This document shows positions 8,492 to 17,040 of a stretch of DNA of 64,000 nt, piece after piece. Below the pieces are notes generated by a model that was not told the origin of the DNA, did not search any database, and saw only the letters and a program-made list of their open reading frames with translations. Source of the stretch: JARRKU01 sp963675565 (GTDB lineage: Bacteria; Desulfobacterota; Desulfobacteria; Desulfobacterales; Desulfosarcinaceae); NCBI GenBank assembly GCA_963675565.2, contig CAXXYD010000002.1:682001-746000 (forward strand), in the 5' to 3' direction. The first letter of the stretch is position 1, and every line of letters starts with the position of its first letter. The position numbers were made by a program, and so were the translations under genes.

Positions 8492-8917
8492 TTAAACGAT
8501 CAACGCCCCGTAATCCTTGATGATCGGATTATAGGGGCTGTCAAACAGGGCGCTGGAAATAATAAAGTCGGCACTGGCGCGGTTGCAGGCGACGGCCACA
8601 TTATACAGGACGGACATGCGCAGCAGGGCTTTGACATCCACATCATGGGGCTGGGCGGTCATGGGGTCCCAGAAAAAGATCAGGATGTCCAGCTCATTGT
8701 CTGCAATCTTGGCCCCCAGTTGCTGATCGCCGCCCAGGGGGCCGCTCTTGAGCCGGGCCACCTGCAGATCGCTGTTGGCGGCAATCAGTCCGCCGGTGGT
8801 TCCGGTGGCGCACAAGCGGTGCTGTTTCAATTTTTCGACGTTGAACAGGACCCAGTCGAGCAGATCGTGTTTGCGCTCGTCATGGGCCACCAGTGCGATA
8901 CGTTTGCTGGCATGCAT
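8492..8917 (-). CDS. mgsA: Methylglyoxal synthase
   Basis: Converts dihydroxyacetone phosphate to methylglyoxal and phosphate, a bypass of lower glycolysis used when phosphorylated sugars build up. The 141-residue protein shows ALVAHDERKHDLL at the N-terminus, CATGTTGGLI in the phosphate-binding region, GPLGGDQQ with the catalytic Asp and TAQPHDVDVKALLR with the catalytic His. The length is normal for the family. It is three bases from the end of the membrane methyltransferase-like gene upstream, so the two are probably co-expressed. The nearby sugar operon makes a sugar-phosphate stress role plausible. Confidence 0.95.
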   Translation of the reverse strand: MHASKRIALVAHDERKHDLLDWVLFNVEKLKQHRLCATGTTGGLIAANSDLQVARLKSGPLGGDQQLGAKIADNELDILIFFWDPMTAQPHDVDVKALLRMSVLYNVAVACNRASADFIISSALFDSPYNPIIKDYGALIV

Positions 8918-8920
8918 GGG

Positions 8921-9652
8921 TTACCTCCTCCGTTTGCAGGGGAACAGGCACGGTACGTTCTGCCGGTATTCTTCGTAGGCCCGTCCATATTCGGCAACGA
9001 GGTCACGCTCTTCCAGTACGGCCCCCACCCAAATCCAGGCGGTCCAGGTCACATTGAACATCAGCCGGTCAGCGGTCAGGACCGGATAGGACCAGATCAT
9101 GACGATGGTAAAAAAGTAAAAAGGATGCCGAACCCAGCGATACGGACCCCGCATCGTTATCGGCATCGGGCCTGGCGGGGCTTTTCCCAGGCGGGCCATG
9201 ATGGGGGCGGTACCCAGCGGGTCGAACGCCTGAAGGCTTTTGGCGGTCCACAAAAAACCGGCCAGCGCCGCCATGGCGCACAGCCTGGCTATCCACCGGC
9301 CGGGTCCGGCCAGGGAAAGGAGCACATGGCCACCGGGCTGCCAGAGCAGCACAAGGAGCATCAGAATCACGCCGGAAGCAACGCTGTAGAGCGCGCCAAG
9401 GTATTCCGCCGATAAGCGCCGGGCCAGATATTGACGAACACCGGTGCGGATCATGACGCTGTGCTGAACGAAAAACAGCATGCTCAGCATCAAGTTCCAG
9501 ATGGCTTCGGCCGGCAGCGACCAGCCGAAGTCGATCCATCCCGGTGCGCCCAGAAGAATGAACACGCTAATGGCGATCAAACCGCCGCCGCCCAGGAGCA
9601 TTGAACCGGACAAGGCGCCCAGGACGATCCATTTGTCTTTCAGCTGATTCAT
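8921..9652 (-). CDS. Integral membrane methyltransferase-like protein (NnrU/isoprenylcysteine methyltransferase family)
   Basis: About 243 residues with five to six hydrophobic helices. The C-terminal GPYRWVRHPFYF, the acidic LEERDLVAEYG and the YEEYRQNVP segment are the conserved SAM-binding end of the ICMT/PEMT/MddA-like superfamily. Members methylate small thiols, lipids or prenyl groups at the membrane, and the substrate is not predictable here. An in-frame ATG exists at 9751, but the extra residues are uncharged and poorly protein-like, so the ATG at 9652 is preferred. Confidence 0.72.
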   Translation of the reverse strand: MNQLKDKWIVLGALSGSMLLGGGGLIAISVFILLGAPGWIDFGWSLPAEAIWNLMLSMLFFVQHSVMIRTGVRQYLARRLSAEYLGALYSVASGVILMLLVLLWQPGGHVLLSLAGPGRWIARLCAMAALAGFLWTAKSLQAFDPLGTAPIMARLGKAPPGPMPITMRGPYRWVRHPFYFFTIVMIWSYPVLTADRLMFNVTWTAWIWVGAVLEERDLVAEYGRAYEEYRQNVPCLFPCKRRR

Positions 9653-9892
9653 CAACCCTGATTCCCGAAATACGGCGTTGGGCACAACCATATACCGGCA
9701 GGCGGGCAGACGCAATGGGGGAGATGCGAGCCGGCATGTTGCCGTGGCCACAGAGGTGTGTTAGGAATCGCATACCCGATAAAGATGGATTCGCATTTTG
9801 TCCGATGACCTTGCTGCCGAAACGTCAAATCATCCGTTTCGCCTTTGCTTTGGTGTGCGGGTCAACCCTTTTATCTCAACAGGAGGTCCGGT

Positions 9893-10516
9893 ATGATGAT
9901 CGCAACGCGCAAAACGATTCTTGGCACAGTCCTGATGCTCTCGTTCATTTTCTGTGTTTCCTGCCCGGGGCGCACCTATTTGATGGTGGATTACACTGTG
10001 CCCCCGGCAACCCGCCTGCTCAGCGGTCAAACCGTCCGCGTGCTGGTTGTGGACCAGCGTGCAGACAAATCCGTTTTGACACCGGCGGCAGCCGATCAGT
10101 TCAGCGCATTCGCCGACCGCTACAGCCTGGCCTGGGTGATGCCCGACAGCGAACGCGTGCTGGCCGGGGAACATGACGTAACGAACATGTTTCGGGAATC
10201 CTTTAAAAAACGCCTGACCCAGATGGGAGCGACGGTTTCGCTCAGATCCCAAAGCGATATTGTGGTTTTGACGATCAACCTGACCGATATGAAAATCGAT
10301 CTGCAAAACCGCAAATGGATGGTTGGATTGAGCTACGACGCCGAATTGGCCAAAAATTCGCGGGTGCTGTCCAGGGAACAGGTGCGAGGAAATGCCGAAC
10401 GCGTCCGGATCGTGGGAAGAAAAGGCGCGGACATGGCGTTAAGTGAAATATTCACGGATGCCACCAACCGGCTCGATCTGGTTAAAATGTTCACGGCGGC
10501 GAAATTAATCCCGTAA
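9893..10516 (+). CDS. Predicted lipoprotein of unknown function
   Basis: A 207-residue protein starting at an ATG seven bases after AGGAGG. The N-terminus (TRKTILGTVLMLSFIF, then CVSC) is a signal peptide with a lipobox-like Cys, so membrane anchoring in the periplasm is likely although the lipobox is not textbook. The mature part alternates beta-rich segments (VRVLVVDQRADKS, DIVVLTINLTDMKIDL). I do not recognise the family. It stands alone between a divergent membrane gene and the MarR promoter. Confidence 0.7.
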   Translation: MMIATRKTILGTVLMLSFIFCVSCPGRTYLMVDYTVPPATRLLSGQTVRVLVVDQRADKSVLTPAAADQFSAFADRYSLAWVMPDSERVLAGEHDVTNMFRESFKKRLTQMGATVSLRSQSDIVVLTINLTDMKIDLQNRKWMVGLSYDAELAKNSRVLSREQVRGNAERVRIVGRKGADMALSEIFTDATNRLDLVKMFTAAKLIP

Positions 10517-10578
10517 AGTCTGGATAGCGCCGGCGCGACCCTTCGATCAAGCGGAAAACCGAACGCTGAATTCACCTA

Positions 10579-10607
10579 TTGACAAAAGGGGGCGATCCCC
10601 CTACATT
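10579..10607 (+). promoter_or_regulatory. Sigma-70 promoter of the MarR gene
   Basis: A perfect TTGACA at 10579-10584 and TACATT at 10602-10607 are separated by 17 bp. They lie 24 bp upstream of the MarR start, and the predicted transcription start falls inside the operator-like motif that follows. Confidence 0.7.
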
Positions 10608-10620
10608 GTTCGCATACGAA
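10605..10620. promoter_or_regulatory. Operator-like motif at the MarR promoter
   Basis: Contains TTCG-CATA-CGAA (10609-10620) inside ATTGTTCGCATACGAA, overlapping the -10 and start region. The decamer GTTCGCATAC recurs at 11171-11180 before the acyl-CoA dehydrogenase gene. This suggests autorepression and control of the downstream genes by the adjacent MarR protein. Confidence 0.55.
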
Positions 10621-10630
10621 GGTTATAGCC

Positions 10631-11053
10631 ATGCCCCGAATACCCAAAAACATACCGGACTGCACCATTTTCCTGTTGGCCAAGGCCTACCAGAAAGCCC
10701 ACGGCCAGTTCAAGGCCAAGTTGCGCCCCTTCAATTTAACCAATCTCCAGCATTTGGTTCTTGAGGGCTTATGGTATAAAGAGGGTGTCACCGCCGCGGA
10801 ACTGGGCAAACTTCTCGTTATGGACAAGGCCACCTTGTCCGGGGTCCTGGAACGGATGCTTGATTCGCAGTGGATTCGCAAAGAACGCGATCCTGAGGAT
10901 GGCCGCGTATTTCGCATTTTTACAACGCAAAAGGCGGATAAAAACAAGAAAAAACTGATCGACCTGCGTGTCAAAGCCAACGAGGAGATGTTGTCCGGTT
11001 TCAGCCAGGAAGAACAAGTGTTGTTCAAGCGCCTGCTGAGAGACCTTACCTGA
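10631..11053 (+). CDS. MarR-family transcriptional regulator
   Basis: A 140-residue dimeric winged-helix regulator. The recognition region reads TAAELGKLLVMDKATLSGVLERM, here split as helix 3 TAAELGKLL and helix 4 ATLSGVLERM, followed by the wing KERDPEDGRVFRIF. The ends of the chain (AKAYQKAHGQF and SQEEQVLFKRLLRDL) would form the dimer helices. It probably controls the acyl-CoA dehydrogenase, acyl-CoA synthetase and DUF4442 genes downstream, because both promoters share the GTTCGCATAC motif. An acyl-CoA or aromatic ligand is plausible but not shown. Confidence 0.88.
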   Translation: MPRIPKNIPDCTIFLLAKAYQKAHGQFKAKLRPFNLTNLQHLVLEGLWYKEGVTAAELGKLLVMDKATLSGVLERMLDSQWIRKERDPEDGRVFRIFTTQKADKNKKKLIDLRVKANEEMLSGFSQEEQVLFKRLLRDLT

Positions 11054-11079
11054 TCAAAAATTTTTAGATACTCGTAAAT

Positions 11080-11107
11080 CCGGCCGGATACGGATGTTTC
11101 CGGCCGG
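11080..11107. repeat. Stem-loop between the MarR and acyl-CoA dehydrogenase genes
   Basis: CCGGCCGGA (11080-11088) pairs perfectly with TCCGGCCGG (11099-11107) around a 10-nt loop. No T-run follows, so it is not a classical terminator; it may be an mRNA structure. Confidence 0.55.
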
Positions 11108-11167
11108 CAGACAGATCAAACGGTTGCAACGCCGAAAGTTGCGGCGAACGCTTCGGTTCAACCCCAA

Positions 11168-11183
11168 TTAGTTCGCATACTAA
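11168..11183. promoter_or_regulatory. Operator-like palindrome upstream of the acyl-CoA dehydrogenase
   Basis: TTAGT-TCGCAT-ACTAA has perfect 5-bp outer arms and contains the GTTCGCATAC decamer found at the MarR promoter. It lies 35 bp upstream of the start codon, where it could block transcription. Confidence 0.5.
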
Positions 11184-11217
11184 CATTTAAGCGCCTAACA
11201 CCTCAACGGAGAAAGCC

Positions 11218-12918
11218 ATGCTTTTCAACCCCAAATCGGAACGCTTCGAGCACCTGGATAAAGCCAGCCGTTCGATGATGAAAAAAACCATCGACTTCTT
11301 TGAGACCAAGGGAAAGCAGCGCATCAAAAAAGACTATTTCGAACGTGTCTGGTATGCTGATTTTTTGACCTTTGTTAAAGAAAACCACCTATTCGCCAAC
11401 CTGCTCACGCCGCCCGAGCAGGCACCGGGCAAACCGGATGTACGCTGGGATACCTACCGCAATTGTGACTTCAACGAAATCCTTGGATTTTACGGCCTGG
11501 CCTACTGGTATACCTGGCAGGTCAGTATCCTGGGATTGGGCCCCATCTGGATGAGCACTAACCAAACGGCCAGAAAACGTGCCGCAGAGGCCATCGCCGA
11601 CGGTGCCATTTTCGCTTTCGGCCTGTCGGAAAAGGCCCATGGCGCCGACTTGTACAACTCGGAAATGGCACTGACGCCCCTTGGCGACGGCCGCTATGTG
11701 GCCGACGGCGGAAAATACTATATCGGCAACGCCAATGAAGCCGCCATGGTATCGACTTTCGGCAAGAACTCCGAAACGGACGAATATGTCTTTTTCGCAG
11801 TGGACCCCACCCACGAGAACTATGAGCTGGTCCAAAACGTTGTCGACTGGCAAAGCTATGTGGCGGAATATGCCCTGCACAGCTATCCGATTGGTGAAGC
11901 GGATATCCTGTCCACGGGCAGCGACGCCTGGGATGCTGCCCTGAACACGATCAATGTGGGCAAATACAATCTGGGGTGGGCCTCCATCGGCATCTGCACC
12001 CACGCGTTCTACGAGGCCATCAACCATGCGTCCAACCGCAACCTCTATGGGCGCTTCGTGACCGATTTTCCCCATATCCAGCGGCTCTTTGTCGATGCCT
12101 ATTGCCGCCTGGCGGCCATGCGCATGTTTGCCCGGCGCGCATCGGATTACATGCGTTCGGCATCAGAAAACGACCGGCGCTATTTGCTTTACAACCCCAT
12201 CGTCAAAATGAAAGTGACCACCCAGGGCGAAGAAGTGATCAACCTGCTGTGGGATGTGATCGCCGCCAGGGGATTCGAAAAAGATGTCTATTTTGAAAAT
12301 GCCGCCTCGGATATCCGCGCTTTGCCCAAGCTGGAGGGAACCGTGCATGTCAATATGGCGCTGATTGTCAAGTTCATGGCCAACTACTTTTTCAGCCCCG
12401 ACACCTTCCCCGATATCCCGGTTTGCGATCAGCCGACCCACGACAGCTTCCTGTTCAACCAGGGTGCCACCCGCGGCCTCGGAAAGATCCGTTTCCATGA
12501 CTACCACCTGGCCTACAATGCCGTGGATTTGCTCAATATCACGATATTCAAGGAACAGATTGGCGAACTGACCCGTTTGCTGATGAGCGCCCCCCCGGAT
12601 AAGGAGCAGGCCGGGAGCATGGATTTTCTGCTCAGCCTCGGTGAACTCTTTACCCTCGTGGCCTACGGGCAGCTGCTCATCGAAAAAAGCCTGATGGATA
12701 AATGGGATCAAGACTTGCTGGATCAGATCTTCGACTTCATGGTTCGCGACTTTTCAAAATTCGCGCTTGCCCTGTATGAACACCCTGCCAGCAGTGCCAA
12801 ACAGATGAATCATTGCTTGCAAATGATTCGAAAACCGGCGACAAACGAAGCACGGTTTCAAAAGATATGGCAGCATCAAGTTCTGGTTCTGGCCGGCACC
12901 TACGAAATGAACCCCTGA
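11218..12918 (+). CDS. Acyl-CoA dehydrogenase family protein
   Basis: Flavoprotein of 566 residues, longer than the usual 380-400 of simple acyl-CoA dehydrogenases. The middle part has the FAD/substrate region FGLSEKAHGADLYNSEM and the strand GDGRYVADGGKYYIGNA. The C-terminal half contains the helical domain (NRNLYGRFVTDFPHIQRLF, then AARGFEKDVYFE) that carries the base and packs on FAD in this family. It is preceded by a GGAGA ribosome site. The following acyl-CoA synthetase and thioesterase-like gene suggest oxidation of an acid activated by that ligase. The exact chain type is unknown. Confidence 0.85.
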   Translation: MLFNPKSERFEHLDKASRSMMKKTIDFFETKGKQRIKKDYFERVWYADFLTFVKENHLFANLLTPPEQAPGKPDVRWDTYRNCDFNEILGFYGLAYWYTWQVSILGLGPIWMSTNQTARKRAAEAIADGAIFAFGLSEKAHGADLYNSEMALTPLGDGRYVADGGKYYIGNANEAAMVSTFGKNSETDEYVFFAVDPTHENYELVQNVVDWQSYVAEYALHSYPIGEADILSTGSDAWDAALNTINVGKYNLGWASIGICTHAFYEAINHASNRNLYGRFVTDFPHIQRLFVDAYCRLAAMRMFARRASDYMRSASENDRRYLLYNPIVKMKVTTQGEEVINLLWDVIAARGFEKDVYFENAASDIRALPKLEGTVHVNMALIVKFMANYFFSPDTFPDIPVCDQPTHDSFLFNQGATRGLGKIRFHDYHLAYNAVDLLNITIFKEQIGELTRLLMSAPPDKEQAGSMDFLLSLGELFTLVAYGQLLIEKSLMDKWDQDLLDQIFDFMVRDFSKFALALYEHPASSAKQMNHCLQMIRKPATNEARFQKIWQHQVLVLAGTYEMNP

Positions 12919-12969
12919 CAGGCGCCACGAGCAGCGACAGGATCGCGACCCCGATGGAGGCACCCCAAA

Positions 12970-14781
12970 ATGTATACCTTAGACAAACCGGATAATCTCG
13001 TTGAATTGTTTGAAGAGAGCCTTGCACGCCATTCGGATCGTCCGCTGTTCGGCACTGCGGACCAGGATGGGGTCTACTCCTGGGTAACCTATGCCGAGGT
13101 GGGCCGGCGCGTCGACAATCTTCGCGCCGGGCTGTCCCAGTTGGGGGTCGACGCCGGCGACGCGGTGGGTATCATTGCCAACAACCGCAGCGAATGGGCC
13201 ATCGCCGCTTTTGCGACCTTCGGCCTGGGCGGCCGCTTTATTCCCATGTATGAAAAAGAGCTGACCAAAATCTGGAAGTACATCATCCAGAACGGCGGCA
13301 TCAAAGTCCTCTTCGTTGCCAATGAGACTGTTTTTCTGGCCGTCCAGCAATTCCGCGATGAAACCCCGGATCTGAAGCACATATTCCTGATTGACGGCGA
13401 CACAGTCACCAATATGGCGGATGTGGAAAAAAACGGGCAAACGGCCCCCGTGGCCGCGGTCCACCCCAAGCCCTCGGACGTCGCGGTTCTGATCTACACC
13501 TCAGGCACCACCGGTGAGCCTAAAGGGGTGCTGCTCTCTCACGGTAATCTCACCAGCAATGTCATTGCCGGCGGCGGCATGTTCCCCGAACTGAACCAGG
13601 AAAGCCGCAGCCTTTCCATCCTGCCCTGGGCGCATTCCTACGGCCAGACGGCTGAACTCCACAACTTCATCCACTTGGGCGGCTCCATCGGTTTTGTGCG
13701 CGACGTCACCACCATCGGCGAAGACATGGCCAATGTGGCCCCGACGTTCCTCATCGCCGTTCCCCGTGTCTTCAACAAAATCTATGACGGGCTCTGGGCC
13801 AAGATGAACGAGACCGGGGGCCTGGCGCTCAAGCTCTTCGCCCTGGGACTTGAAAGTGCGGCCCGCTTGCGGGAATCGGCCCGCCAGGGCAAAAGCGCAT
13901 TGATGTCCAAGCTCAAATACAAGCTGGCCGACCGCATCGTCTTTGCCAAGATTCGCCAGCGTTTCGGCGGCCGTCTCAACGCGGCGCTGACCGCCAGCGC
14001 CATGATGAATACCGAGGTGGCCCAGTTCTTCACCGATATCGGCCTGCCGGTGTTCGACGCCTACGGGTTGACTGAGACAAGCCCGGCGGTGACCATGAAC
14101 AATCGTGAAGCCAACAAGCCGGGCAGTGTCGGCCGCCCCATCGACAAAGTGCGTGTGGTCATCGACACCTCGATGTCTGACGGACAAAACGGCGAAGGAG
14201 AAGTGATCGTTTACGGGCCCAATGTCATGCAGGGCTATCACAACAAACCCGAGGCCACCCGGAACGTGATGACCGAGGACGGCGGATTCCGGACCGGCGA
14301 TCTGGGACGCCTGGACGAAGACGGCTTTCTCTGGATTACCGGGCGAATCAAGGAGCAATACAAGCTGGAAAACGGCAAATATGTATTCCCGGCGACCCTC
14401 GAAGAAGAAATACAGCTGTCTCCGTGGGTGGAAAATGTCCTGATCTACGGCGAGGGCCGCAGCCACAATGTCTGCCTGGTGGTACCGGACTTTCTGAAAT
14501 TATCCGTCTGGGCCCAAAAACAGGGCATTGAAGCCGCCACACCGGATCAGTTGATCGCCCTGCCCCAGGTTGAAGCCATGATCAAGGATTCCATTACCCG
14601 CCATTTAAAAAATAAATTCGGCGGATACGAAATCCCTAAAAAAATCGTCCTGGTGGATGAGCCTTTCAGCGTGGACAACGGCATGCTGACCCAGACGATG
14701 AAACTCAAGCGGCGAAAAGTGGTGGAGCGCTATGGGGACCAGATAGATTCCGCCTATGCCAAGACCATTGACCGGTCCTGA
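12970..14781 (+). CDS. AMP-forming long-chain acyl-CoA synthetase
   Basis: Activates a carboxylic acid to its acyl-CoA through an acyl-adenylate. The 603-residue protein has the P-loop IYTSGTTGEPKGVLLSHGN, the YGLTETSPAV adenylate motif, TGDLGRLDEDGFLWITGR with the hinge region, and NGKYVFPATLEE near the C-terminus. This layout matches the long-chain FadD15-like branch of the ANL superfamily. It lies 51 bp after the acyl-CoA dehydrogenase, so the two form an operon with the DUF4442 gene. Regulation is probably through the MarR protein upstream. Confidence 0.92.
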   Translation: MYTLDKPDNLVELFEESLARHSDRPLFGTADQDGVYSWVTYAEVGRRVDNLRAGLSQLGVDAGDAVGIIANNRSEWAIAAFATFGLGGRFIPMYEKELTKIWKYIIQNGGIKVLFVANETVFLAVQQFRDETPDLKHIFLIDGDTVTNMADVEKNGQTAPVAAVHPKPSDVAVLIYTSGTTGEPKGVLLSHGNLTSNVIAGGGMFPELNQESRSLSILPWAHSYGQTAELHNFIHLGGSIGFVRDVTTIGEDMANVAPTFLIAVPRVFNKIYDGLWAKMNETGGLALKLFALGLESAARLRESARQGKSALMSKLKYKLADRIVFAKIRQRFGGRLNAALTASAMMNTEVAQFFTDIGLPVFDAYGLTETSPAVTMNNREANKPGSVGRPIDKVRVVIDTSMSDGQNGEGEVIVYGPNVMQGYHNKPEATRNVMTEDGGFRTGDLGRLDEDGFLWITGRIKEQYKLENGKYVFPATLEEEIQLSPWVENVLIYGEGRSHNVCLVVPDFLKLSVWAQKQGIEAATPDQLIALPQVEAMIKDSITRHLKNKFGGYEIPKKIVLVDEPFSVDNGMLTQTMKLKRRKVVERYGDQIDSAYAKTIDRS

Positions 14782-14805
14782 AAAAACACCGACACTGCAC
14801 GGACG

Positions 14806-15264
14806 ATGCATATGACCCCTTTGAACAAACCGGTCCTTTTCCGTCGCCTGATGAACCTGTGGCCCCCTTTTCTGGGGGCCGGAATATCGGTGCAGCACAT
14901 CTCCCGTGACTGGCGATCAGTGCACGTCACGCTGCGACGTTACTGGTTCAACCGGAATTATATGGGAACCCATTTCGGCGGCAGCCTGTATGCCATGACC
15001 GATCCTTTTTATATGCTCATGCTGATTCGAAACCTTGGCAAGCGCTACGTGGTATGGGACAAATCGGCAAGCGTGGAATTCATCAAACCCGTACAAGAAA
15101 GGGTCAGTGCAATTTTCACCCTGGATGCGCATCGCATAGAACAGATTCAGGCCCGGGCCGCCGACGGCCAGAAGCACTTTGAAGATTTCGCCATCGACGT
15201 GACGGACGGCAACGGCAATATCATCGCCAAAGTCACCAAAACAATCTACATCCGAAAAAAATAA
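14806..15264 (+). CDS. DUF4442 hotdog-fold protein, thioesterase-like
   Basis: A 152-residue protein with the DUF4442 pattern: LMNLWPPFLGAGI, RRYWFNRNYMGTHFGGS and YAMTDPFYMLMLIRNLG, ending with AKVTKTIYIRKK. DUF4442 proteins have the hotdog fold and are assumed to act on acyl thioesters. It starts 24 bp after the acyl-CoA synthetase, so a housekeeping role such as releasing stalled acyl-CoA in this pathway is likely. Activity is not proven for the family. Confidence 0.82.
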   Translation: MHMTPLNKPVLFRRLMNLWPPFLGAGISVQHISRDWRSVHVTLRRYWFNRNYMGTHFGGSLYAMTDPFYMLMLIRNLGKRYVVWDKSASVEFIKPVQERVSAIFTLDAHRIEQIQARAADGQKHFEDFAIDVTDGNGNIIAKVTKTIYIRKK

Positions 15265-15685
15265 AAAACTGCCCAATGCGGGTCACCCCGACATTCGCAC
15301 TACCAGTCGCCAACTTTGAGTAATCCCGGCTTCGGGCATATTGTTGGGCTGTTAAAATCAAAAGTGCAAAAAACTCTGGATGTTATCATCTTCATAAAGC
15401 CTTATGCAGCATGCGTTTACGAAGATTTTGCAATTTTGGTCAAAAAATGAGTTTTTCAAATTTTACATATTGCGTATATTCAGAATGTTACAAACTGTAT
15501 AGGGCTTAATTCCAAAATCAATTTTGCCTCGCAAATGCACGCGTAGCAATGGTTTAGAGGTGGTCGTAAGAATTTTCGCGGTTTTGGACCAAAAACCCCT
15601 TTTTAGCAAAGCTGTTTTGCTCGGAGAGCATTTCTACAATTTGTGCCTTGATTAGCGTCAGAGTTTGTGGGTCAATCAGTTCACA
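15265..15685. other. Intergenic region before the IS200-type element
   Basis: About 420 bp, more AT-rich than its surroundings. No gene, terminator with a clear U-tract, or RNA gene is visible. The insertion element starts around 15686. Confidence 0.6.
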
Positions 15686-16280
15686 CGCCCATAGGGCGAG
15701 GTATGAAGAAGGCCCCTTAAAGGGGCCAGGGTTATTGAAAATCTGGTAAGTTCAGTTGAGCTAACTTACTCTGCTCTATTTTCTCCTGGTTCTTTACGTA
15801 TTGCCGAATCTGGTGCTCGTCGAGTCCAATCGTACTCACACAATAGCCTGGGGCCAAAAAATGAAGCCCGGCAAATTGCTTCTTTCGTCCCATAAATTCA
15901 CGATGAACCCAAATCGCACTTTTTCCTTTGATGTAGCCGATTGTCATGGAAACACTGAACTTTGGCGGAATACTCAAACACATGTGGACATGATCTGGCA
16001 TGGCGTGGCCCTCCAGTAGCTCGATGCCCCTATGCCTGCATATTGCTGGAATTTCTCACCGACTCGTTTCCGTAATTTTCCATTCAATACCTTTTTGCGG
16101 TACTTGGGGATAAATACCACGTAATACTTGCATTCCCATCTGACATGAGCCATACTTTGCCAATCCTTCAAAGCGTCCTCCTTGGATCTGTGCCCTGGCA
16201 GGGGCCTTCCTCGTGAGGACGTTTTATTTGTTATCCACGGATCGGCATAGCCTTTTCGAGTCTCACGGCCATAGGCCGTG
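15686..16280 (-). mobile_element. IS200/IS605-type insertion sequence, decayed
   Basis: The transposase frames are flanked by short subterminal hairpins typical of this family: CACGGCC-ATA-GGCCGTG at 16264-16280 on the 5' side and CGCCC-ATA-GGGCG at 15686-15698 on the 3' side. A second hairpin, GGCCCCT-TAA-AGGGGCC, lies at 15711-15727 just after the stop codon. These elements have no terminal inverted repeats and move as single strands. The exact ends cannot be fixed without a second copy. It separates the DUF4442 and YHS genes. Confidence 0.75.
15732..16171 (-). pseudogene. tnpA: IS200-type Y1 transposase (TnpA), frameshifted
   Basis: The N-terminal part (CKYYVVFIPKYRKKVLNGKLRKRVG) is in one frame, and the C-terminal part (MPDHVHMCLSIPPKFSV, LHFLAPGYCVSTIGLDE) in another. 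The expected joining segment GIELLEGHAMPDHVH can be read in the second frame, so one base has been gained or lost near 16040. The HUH motif HVH and the region of the catalytic Tyr (GYCVSTIGLDE, with YVKNQE downstream) are intact. The element is therefore recently inactivated rather than old. Programmed frameshifting is not usual for this family. Confidence 0.85.
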
Positions 16281-16457
16281 GTTTACTTTGTTGAATTATA
16301 ACAGATTGAAATGTATTATCATATTTTATAAATGGCGGCTGGTGCCATGAAAGTCGGGGTCATCCCATTGGCTCAGTTGTCGACTGCGACGGCCACGGCG
16401 ACCGCTCCTTGCATTTGCCTGAATCTACCTTATCTTGGGTTTCTGGAGGGCTGGCCC

Positions 16458-16706
16458 ATGAAAACACAGCAGAACTTTATCGACCCGGTTTGCCAAATGA
16501 CCGTTTCGGCACAAAAAGACACCCCCGCAACCCGATGGGAAGGAGAAACAGTCTATTTTTGCTCTGACTCCTGCAAATCGGAATTTATGCTCAAGCCGAA
16601 AAATTTTTTCAAAGCGGCGGAACCCAGGCGTATGGGGTTCTGGCAAAAATATCTCAACAGGCTCAACAAAGCCACTGGGGGCAAGCCGCCGTCCTGCTGC
16701 CAATAG
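16458..16706 (+). CDS. Small YHS-domain protein
   Basis: An 82-residue protein. The YHS pattern is clear: DPVCQMTV near the N-terminus, then VYFCSDSCKSEFMLKPKNFF. YHS domains bind metal, often copper, through the conserved Cys residues. The C-terminal tail is basic and ends SCCQ, adding two more Cys. A GGAGG stretch lies about 10 bases upstream of the chosen ATG. The frame extends upstream to 16332, but that extension is low-complexity and unlikely. It stands next to the insertion element with no operon partner. Confidence 0.78.
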   Translation: MKTQQNFIDPVCQMTVSAQKDTPATRWEGETVYFCSDSCKSEFMLKPKNFFKAAEPRRMGFWQKYLNRLNKATGGKPPSCCQ

Positions 16707-17040
16707 CATGCCGGCATTCCGATTCAGCCGGCACAGGCGGAATACAAAGCGCATCAATCCTTTACAGGTGCAACACTGAAGTACCCTTTCTGAACACCCG
16801 ACCGCGGATCGGCAAAGGAGCCGCTATCCTGGCGGCCCGCTTTGCCACAGCCGGTCAGAACGATTGGGGAACCGATCCCCGACCACTTGATGCCATATCA
16901 CACCCGTCTCTGACGGCGAACAACGTCTATGCCGCCCTAATTATTGTGTACGCCCACAGCTTATTGACGCCTCTGTTTCAATGGCATACAATCAGTTCAC
17001 CATTGGCCCATGTGAAATGTCACCCCCTCGGGATCTCACT
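16707..17040. other. Intergenic region before the sensor kinase gene
   Basis: About 330 bp with several short GC-rich inverted segments but no U-tract terminator, known riboswitch core or gene that I can identify. In-frame ATGs at 16981 and 17020 could extend the downstream kinase. Confidence 0.5.

Noticed and set aside
13501..14466. 321-codon minus-strand open frame
   Set aside because: It is antisense to the acyl-CoA synthetase, whose ANL motifs are intact.
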